Source: an uncultured Alphaproteobacteria bacterium (GTDB taxonomy: Bacteria; Pseudomonadota; Alphaproteobacteria; HIMB59; GCA-002718135). From it: a DNA stretch of 44,156 nt. Location: positions 1 through 44,156 of the forward strand of contig CABXIT010000009.1 in assembly GCA_902512325.1 (NCBI GenBank). The letters run 5' to 3'. Numbering within the stretch: the stretch's first letter is position 1; each line of letters begins with the position of its first letter. Under the pieces are notes generated by a model. That model was not told where the DNA came from. It ran no database searches and saw nothing but the letters and a program-made list of their open reading frames with translations. The position numbers were made by a program, and so were the translations under genes. Shown here piece by piece: positions 40,055 through 44,156 of the stretch.

Positions 40055-41455
40055 ATGAAAAAAATAATTATAATTTTTTTTATATTTGTTATTCACTCAA
40101 ATATAGTTAAAGCTGCTAATGATGCAGCTGGGTTTGAAAGTAATATAATTTTTAAAAATAAAGTCAGCTACTTTAACAAGTGGCTTTACGATAATAATCA
40201 TCATCAATATTTAAATTTTGAAGAAGAAGAAAATAATTGCAAAGAATTAAAAAAATACGGCTCTATGTGGCATTATAATGAATGTAATCTATTCGAAGGA
40301 TCAAATAATTTAGAAATAACATTTTATGAAAATAGATGGCAAGTTCATCCAAGAGCAGAGCCTAATAGGGATACGCTCATTTATTATTTGTGGAAAACCA
40401 TCGATCATATAAAAGGAACATTTGATAGAGAATGGAGTTTTTATGAAATTAAACCTTCAGATAAACCCTATGAATTTAAATCAAATTTAAGAGAGGATAA
40501 ATTTGTAAAAAAACAGCTTAAAAAAACAGCTATACTTAGTTACTTACTTTTTGAGGATGATAAAATTGTTATAGATGAAGTATCACCTAAAGAAAGATTA
40601 GGAGAATTTTACAATAACACAACAAAACTTCGTTCTAATTCTGTTGGTAAAAGCATGGTTGGATATCTAGCAGGTCACGCAATTTGTGCTGGCTATATTG
40701 ATAGCATAGACTCAAAATTAAATGATTGGCCATTAATTGAAAGAACTCTTTATCATGATCAAAAGTTGATAGATCTTTTAAACATGAATGCTGGAGATCA
40801 TAAATACGTTACTGATGTTGCTATGTGGGATGGTACAAGTAATGATGACTTAAATCTTGCTTTTTATATGCGCAAGATGAATGGTAAAAAAAAATCTAAA
40901 TCCAAATATAATTATCATGGAATGTTACCAAATTTGGTTTTTAATTACATAAAATACAAAACAGGTGATCAATTCGAAAATTTTTTAGAGGATGTTTTTC
41001 AAAGACATGTAAAAATTAAAAATAGTGTCATTTTTTTTAAAACTAAAACACTTCCTGAACAAGGTAGAGCAAATTCTATGTTCTATGCAGACAGATATGA
41101 TTATTTAAGAATTGCGAAAACCATCATGGATGATTATCAAAGCAATAATTGTGTAGGTAAATATTTAAGAGATATTCATGAAAGAAGAGTAAAGAAAAAA
41201 CTTACTAAAGAATTTGAAGAACCTCTTTATAATCCATCAAAAGAATACGGTGGTTTCTTTCATATGAAATATTCTGGTTTAAAAAATAGAGTAATATTTG
41301 GAATGAGTGGTTATGGTGGAAATTCTATATTAATTGATCCAGAAACATCAACAATCGTTGTAATCAATTCTCTTCATTACAGAAGTAAATCTAGTTCTAA
41401 ATACCACTATAATGAAAAAAAACTTTTGATAAAACCTATAAAAAAAAGAAAATAA
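40055..41455 (+). CDS. Exported serine hydrolase (beta-lactamase fold)
   Basis: A 466-residue protein with a signal peptide (IIIIFFIFVIHSNIVKAAND) and a C-terminal class C beta-lactamase-like domain. SxxK is SVGK (about Ser196-Lys199) inside LRSNSVGKSMVGYLAG, and the end GMSGYGGNSILIDPETSTIVVINS matches the final strand region of PF00144 proteins. A large N-terminal extension (about 150 residues) precedes the domain; it contains no motif I can name. It is unrelated in detail to the cytoplasmic hydrolase at 13895. As cassette cargo it may act on cell-wall or external esters. The leader before the ATG has a GTATAGTGGGGAAG stretch giving a strong ribosome site. Confidence 0.82.
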   Translation: MKKIIIIFFIFVIHSNIVKAANDAAGFESNIIFKNKVSYFNKWLYDNNHHQYLNFEEEENNCKELKKYGSMWHYNECNLFEGSNNLEITFYENRWQVHPRAEPNRDTLIYYLWKTIDHIKGTFDREWSFYEIKPSDKPYEFKSNLREDKFVKKQLKKTAILSYLLFEDDKIVIDEVSPKERLGEFYNNTTKLRSNSVGKSMVGYLAGHAICAGYIDSIDSKLNDWPLIERTLYHDQKLIDLLNMNAGDHKYVTDVAMWDGTSNDDLNLAFYMRKMNGKKKSKSKYNYHGMLPNLVFNYIKYKTGDQFENFLEDVFQRHVKIKNSVIFFKTKTLPEQGRANSMFYADRYDYLRIAKTIMDDYQSNNCVGKYLRDIHERRVKKKLTKEFEEPLYNPSKEYGGFFHMKYSGLKNRVIFGMSGYGGNSILIDPETSTIVVINSLHYRSKSSSKYHYNEKKLLIKPIKKRK

Positions 41456-41510
41456 AATCTTTTCTTCCTCGCTGTGTTTTTAATAATGTGATAAAATCAA
41501 ATTTAGATTT

Positions 41511-41542
41511 GTGGTACTCATGTGGTACTCAAATTTATTTAG
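41511..41542 (+). repeat. 32 bp direct repeat with tandem 11-mers, right copy
   Basis: Identical to 39988-40019 and ends 38 bp before the intact tRNA-Arg. Together the copies would flank the core of a circular form of cassette A on both sides, as arm sites do in a phage attP. Confidence 0.85.
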
Positions 41543-41580
41543 TAATTCTACTAAGTAAAAAAAGTAAAGAAAACTAAGAA

Positions 41581-41657
41581 GCGCCCGTAGCTCAATTGGA
41601 TAGAGCGCCAGACTACGGATCTGGAGGTTAGGAGTTCGACTCTTCTCGGGCGCGCCA
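41581..41657 (+). tRNA. tRNA-Arg (anticodon ACG)
   Basis: Complete cloverleaf: acceptor GCGCCCG with CGGGCGC, discriminator G, encoded CCA, D-arm GCTC/GAGC, anticodon stem CCAGA/TCTGG around CTACGGA (anticodon ACG), and T-arm GAGTTCGACTC. The stem-loop of the anticodon is the segment shared with fragments at 39855 and 43041. Its 5' half is joined to cassette A and its 3' half to cassette B, so it is probably a chimera built by recombination. Confidence 0.98.
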
Positions 41658-41674
41658 AGTATCAAGCCAAAAAG

Positions 41675-41716
41675 TTAATTTCAAAAAAATCATAAAGTAA
41701 AAAAGTTGGCCGTTTG
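41675..41716 (+). repeat. 42 bp direct repeat flanking the MORN gene, left copy
   Basis: Starts TTAATTTCAAAAAAATCATA and ends AAAAAGTTGGCCGTTTG; it matches 42917-42959 with two substitutions and one extra base. Located 17 bp after the tRNA-Arg. Confidence 0.82.
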
Positions 41717-41763
41717 TTGACTTTAGTATTTAGAATAACCTCAACACTTAACAATCTCCTCAG

Positions 41764-41789
41764 TTAGTGGTAGGATTATCGTGATGAAA
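41764..41789 (+). promoter_or_regulatory. Shared leader/ribosome site before the MORN gene
   Basis: TTAGTGGTAGGATTATCGTG then ATGAAA. It matches 43181-43206 at 23 of 26 positions, directly before another cargo gene. The AGGA serves as ribosome-binding site. Sharing of leader but not of coding sequence suggests cassette genes are mounted on a common expression segment. Confidence 0.55.
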
Positions 41790-42920
41790 ACTTTTCTCAC
41801 ACTTTTAGTATTACTCTTCTCTTCTTCAGTGTTTGCTGAATGTATTAAAGGTGACTGCACGAATGGTTATGGAACTTTTAATTATGATGATGGTAGAAAA
41901 TATATTGGAGAATGGAAGGATGGGAAAAGAGAAGGTCAGGGAACTTCAACCCTTGCCGATGGCAGTAAGTACGTTGGAGAATTTAAAGATAATCAACCAA
42001 ATGGACAAGGAACTGCAACTTTTACTGATGGAAAAATAATTGTTGGAGAATTTAAAGATGGTCAATTACATGGTCAGGGAACTACTACTCTATCCGATGG
42101 AAGTAAGTATGTTGGAGAATTTAAAGATAATCAACCAAATGGACAAGGAACTCTTACTTATGCCGATGGAGATACATACCTGGGTGAATTTAAAGATGGT
42201 GTCCCAAATGGACATGGAACTTATGCCTCTATAAAAGGAGATATAACTGTTGGAGAATTTAAAGATGGTGTCCCAAATGGACATGGAACTATTACTTATG
42301 CCGATGGAGTTAAATACATTGGAGAGTGGAAAGAAGGTATACAAAGTGAAAAAGGAACTATTATTTTTCTTGATGGCTCTAGGTATGATGGTGAATTAAT
42401 AGATGGTAAAATTAGTGGACAAGGAACTGGAACTTTTACTGATGGAGAAACATACGTTGGAGAATGGAAGAATGGGTGGAAAGAAGGTCAGGGAACTTCA
42501 ACCCTTGCCGATGGCACTAAGTATGTTGGAGAATTTATAGATAACAAACGAAGTGGACAAGGAACTCTTACTTATGCCAATGGAGATATATATGTTGGAG
42601 TATTTAAAAATAATAAACCTAATGGTCAAGGATCAATAACATACTCTTCAGATGGATTAATATTTTTTGGAAGTGTAAAAGATGGCATTATTGTAGACGG
42701 ACCAGCAACAATCATTTTCCCTAATGGAGAAAAATATACTGGAGAATTTAAAGTTGGTAAAGGTGGTGAAGGTCAAGGAACTTATGTATGGGAAGATGGA
42801 AGTAAGTACGTTGGAGAATTTAAAGATGGTGAACCAAATGGTCAGGGAACTAAAACACTTAATTGGGGAAAAGTTATAAAAGGCATTTGGAAAAATGGTG
42901 AAATCATTGAGAAAAATTAA
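41784..42920 (+). CDS. Exported MORN-repeat protein
   Basis: A 378-residue protein: signal peptide (KTFLTLLVLLFSSSVFAE), a short CIKGDC disulfide-like loop, then about 15 MORN repeats of 23 residues (pattern YVGEFKDGxPNGQGTxTYADG) to the end. MORN repeats form extended beta-hairpin rods that act as scaffolds or bind lipids and proteins. The repeats are also close at DNA level (several stretches of 25-45 bp recur), so repeat number can change by recombination. GTG at 41781 precedes the ATG used here. Its stop lies inside the right 42 bp repeat. Role unknown; adhesion or effector function is a guess. Confidence 0.9.
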   Translation: MKTFLTLLVLLFSSSVFAECIKGDCTNGYGTFNYDDGRKYIGEWKDGKREGQGTSTLADGSKYVGEFKDNQPNGQGTATFTDGKIIVGEFKDGQLHGQGTTTLSDGSKYVGEFKDNQPNGQGTLTYADGDTYLGEFKDGVPNGHGTYASIKGDITVGEFKDGVPNGHGTITYADGVKYIGEWKEGIQSEKGTIIFLDGSRYDGELIDGKISGQGTGTFTDGETYVGEWKNGWKEGQGTSTLADGTKYVGEFIDNKRSGQGTLTYANGDIYVGVFKNNKPNGQGSITYSSDGLIFFGSVKDGIIVDGPATIIFPNGEKYTGEFKVGKGGEGQGTYVWEDGSKYVGEFKDGEPNGQGTKTLNWGKVIKGIWKNGEIIEKN

Positions 42921-42959
42921 TTTCTAAAAAATCATAAATTAAAAAAAGTTGGCCGTTTG
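42917..42959 (+). repeat. 42-43 bp direct repeat flanking the MORN gene, right copy
   Basis: Matches 41675-41716 and contains the TAA stop of the MORN gene at its left edge. The 1242 bp period between copies covers the whole cargo gene, so homologous recombination between them would remove it cleanly. Confidence 0.82.
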
Positions 42960-42986
42960 ATTCCCTTCGCATTCAAAAACTATAAT
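42957..42986 (+). promoter_or_regulatory. Putative promoter pointing out of cassette B
   Basis: TTGATT (42957-42962), 18 bp spacer, TATAAT (42981-42986). It lies at the right end of cassette B and points across the tRNA-Arg 3' fragment toward the next gene at 43201. No gene is between. In a circular form it would read over the core toward the cassette left end. Confidence 0.4.
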
Positions 42987-43040
42987 TCTGCATTTTAAAT
43001 TTCTTGCAATTCCTCATTTTTATTTCTACCAAGGATCTTT

Positions 43041-43092
43041 CGCCAGACTACGGATCTGGAGGTTAGGAGTTCGACTCTTCTCGGGCGCGCCA
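43041..43092 (+). repeat. Truncated tRNA-Arg, 3' part
   Basis: Fifty-two bases identical to 41606-41657, from the start of the anticodon arm to CCA, with no 5' half upstream. It is the displaced chromosomal or older cassette end of tRNA-Arg. Confidence 0.93.
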
Positions 43093-43180
43093 TATAAACC
43101 TTATCTTTTTTAAAAAGCGCCGCAAAAAAAATCCTCATAAGTCGCTCATATGACGCTTTTCGTATCAACTTTTTTAATGG

Positions 43181-43206
43181 TTAGTGGTAAGATTATCTAG
43201 ATGAAA
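43181..43206 (+). promoter_or_regulatory. Shared leader before the gene at 43201, second copy
   Basis: TTAGTGGTAAGATTATCTAG then ATGAAA, 23 of 26 bases as in 41764-41789. Before it, 43093-43180 has only a weak inverted repeat (AAAAGCG at 43113, CGCTTTT at 43154). Confidence 0.5.
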
Positions 43207-43503
43207 TATTTTTTAATATTTGTATTTAGTTTAACGGTAATAGGATTATTAATTTACGGTTTGGGATATTTATATTTAAATAATAATCAAGATTTTGGTG
43301 AGACTTCTCTAAATTTTTTTGAAATATATTTACGTTTATGGTCTATAATTTTTAATTTATTTGATGATGAGGCATCTTTTTTTCAAAATATATTTGCAAT
43401 AATAATTTTTTGTATTTTTCTTTATCTACACCAACTCATTTATGCATCATGCAAATATATCTACGTTTATATTAGAGATGGCGGAGAAGATAAATATGAC
43501 TAA
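43201..43503 (+). CDS. Small membrane protein, unknown
   Basis: One hundred residues with two hydrophobic segments (YFLIFVFSLTVIGLLIYGLG near the start and IFAIIIFCIFLYLHQLIYAS near residue 75) and an acidic end. No family recognised. Its ATG follows the leader shared with the MORN gene, and it overlaps the next gene by 8 bp. The pair lies directly to the right of the tRNA-Arg 3' fragment and may be cargo of a further cassette whose end is outside the window. Confidence 0.65.
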   Translation: MKYFLIFVFSLTVIGLLIYGLGYLYLNNNQDFGETSLNFFEIYLRLWSIIFNLFDDEASFFQNIFAIIIFCIFLYLHQLIYASCKYIYVYIRDGGEDKYD

Positions 43504-44113
43504 ATTTAAAGTAATCAAAATATCAGAAGTATGCCCTTTTTTTTATGGCCCTCCTCAATTGTTTAACAAACCAACATTTGAAAATTATTGTAAGTCAGAA
43601 GATTTTTCAAAGATAAAAAAGGAAGAATATTTTTATTATTGCCCTACTGGGGATTATGAAGGGACGGGAGAATTAATATTAAAAAGTCATGAGCACTCTA
43701 AAGGGGATATTTATATTAATAAAGAATCTCCGATTAAAGAAATATTTATTCCAACTACACATTATGAAATTCAAATTAATCAATTAGAGAATGTACTTCC
43801 ATTAACAAATTACTCTGCAAAAAAAGATTTAATAGGTAAAATTAAAATTACAAATGAGGAATTAATAATAAGGTATCACTGCATGACAACATTTAGTCCA
43901 GACGGATATATGATACATAATATAAAAGTTCCAAATGGAGTCCATTCAATTTATGGAGTATTTGATAATTCCTATCAACAAAATATTATTGAAGAAAGAG
44001 ACAATATTGAAGCATTAGGAGAACAAGAAAATGATTACGAATTTAATTGGGGTGTACATGATTGGGCAACACATGATCCAAATATACATTTTCTATATTT
44101 AAATTTAAAATAA
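43496..44113 (+). CDS. Hypothetical protein
   Basis: A 205-residue soluble-looking protein (start at 43496, MTKFKVIKISEVCPFFYGPP) rich in aromatic and charged residues, with no signal peptide, no membrane segment and no motif I recognise. An earlier in-frame ATG at 43442 is possible, but GGAGAAG 7 bp before 43496 is a strong ribosome site. It is translated in overlap with the small membrane protein upstream, and a third short frame begins 2 bp after its stop. The repeated WGVHDWATHD-type His/Asp/Trp end is distinctive but not diagnostic. Confidence 0.7.
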   Translation: MTKFKVIKISEVCPFFYGPPQLFNKPTFENYCKSEDFSKIKKEEYFYYCPTGDYEGTGELILKSHEHSKGDIYINKESPIKEIFIPTTHYEIQINQLENVLPLTNYSAKKDLIGKIKITNEELIIRYHCMTTFSPDGYMIHNIKVPNGVHSIYGVFDNSYQQNIIEERDNIEALGEQENDYEFNWGVHDWATHDPNIHFLYLNLK

Positions 44114-44115
44114 AA

Positions 44116-44156
44116 ATGACAAAAATAGAAAAAATTGATTATGGAAACGGTATTTT
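44116..44156 (+). CDS. Start of a further ORF (cut by window end)
   Basis: ATG at 44116 opens a frame reading MTKIEKIDYGNGIF to the window edge. It begins 2 bp after the previous stop, as expected for an operon member. Only 13 codons are visible, so neither function nor reality can be confirmed. Confidence 0.35.
   Translation, partial: MTKIEKIDYGNGI

Larger units (their letters stand above)
39855..41605 (+). mobile_element. tRNA-Arg cassette A (serine hydrolase cargo)
   Basis: A 1751 bp unit between the anticodon-arm core in the 5' fragment and the same core in the intact tRNA-Arg. It contains one hydrolase gene, a 32 bp direct repeat near each end and inverted repeats at the left. Its right end supplies the first 25 bases of the intact tRNA. 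No integrase is present. Confidence 0.75.
41606..43040 (+). mobile_element. tRNA-Arg cassette B (MORN protein cargo)
   Basis: A 1435 bp unit from the anticodon core of the intact tRNA-Arg to the same core in the 3' fragment. It carries one gene, the MORN-repeat protein, with a 42 bp near-identical direct repeat on each side of it. It contributes the tRNA 3' half, the common polarity for tRNA insertion. No integrase. Confidence 0.75.

Noticed and set aside
41480..41665. 61-residue ORF on the minus strand over tRNA-Arg
   Set aside because: It is antisense translation of the tRNA (the APEKSRTPNLQIRSLALYP-like product is a familiar spurious call).
42090..42344. ORFs in other frames inside the MORN gene (also 41833-42234)
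   Set aside because: They arise from the repetitive sense sequence and mirror its 69 bp period; the MORN frame has signal peptide and full repeats.
36778..44156. CRISPR array or integron attC explanation for the repeats
   Set aside because: The repeats are tRNA parts spaced by about 1-1.75 kb with genes between, not short regular spacers, and show no attC-type imperfect palindromes or intI.

Overview
The window looks like a chromosome segment of an AT-rich (about 30% G+C by eye), gene-dense alphaproteobacterium, plausibly a streamlined marine lineage. The lineage call rests on gene neighbourhoods. These are ispH-thrB-rnhA, mutY next to a DUF721/DciA gene, dsbA and smc, a CcrM-type GANTC methyltransferase, F0 ATP synthase genes with two b-type subunits (b and b'), and a heme-copper oxidase operon followed by ctaB. 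Gaps are mostly under 50 bp and many genes overlap by 1-11 bp. No exact species can be named from the sequence alone.

Layout. 1-4472 (+): 3' part of a cytochrome c oxidase operon (subunit I, two subunit III-like proteins, a subunit IV-like protein, heme O synthase, a small membrane protein with a CxxC). 4479-9805: a small membrane ORF, rsmE, ogt, a class I glutamine amidotransferase, yqgE, a dsbD-like reductase whose start is disturbed by a 9-T run, and a peroxiredoxin. 9855-17487: catabolism and transport (L-arabinonate-type IlvD/Edd dehydratase, DapA-family lyase, FAD-linked D-2-hydroxyacid dehydrogenase, serine hydrolase, DMT exporter, xylulokinase-like kinase). 17473-20927: yceI, rnhA, thrB, ispH and a lipoprotein. 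20924-26984 (-): DUF721/DciA, dsbA, a short smc, then atpI-B-E-F'-F, read as one closely packed run. 27034-36730: mutY, tauE/safE, class IV aminotransferase, ccrM, rnhB, moaB, lytic transglycosylase, family 4 uracil-DNA glycosylase, TPR protein, ispE.

The unusual part is 36778-44156. An intact tRNA-Gln(TTG) is followed by two further copies of its 3' part, each running from the anticodon arm to CCA, at 38159-38209 and 39141-39187. These mark off two cassettes of 1357 and about 980 bp. The first holds a sulfotransferase and a tiny membrane protein, the second a methyltransferase. After one ordinary gene (an SH3 protein), a tRNA-Arg(ACG) locus repeats the pattern. It has a decayed 5' fragment (39830-39871), an intact tRNA (41581-41657) and a 3' fragment (43041-43092), delimiting cassettes of 1751 bp (serine hydrolase) and 1435 bp (MORN-repeat protein). 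The only sequence common to all three Arg copies is the anticodon-arm region, the known crossover point for many tRNA-targeting tyrosine recombinases. Cassette ends carry short repeats resembling integrase arm sites. No recombinase gene is visible, so these look like integrase-less satellite cassettes stacked in tandem at tRNA genes, one or two cargo genes each. This is an inference from repeats and should be tested by comparison with related genomes.
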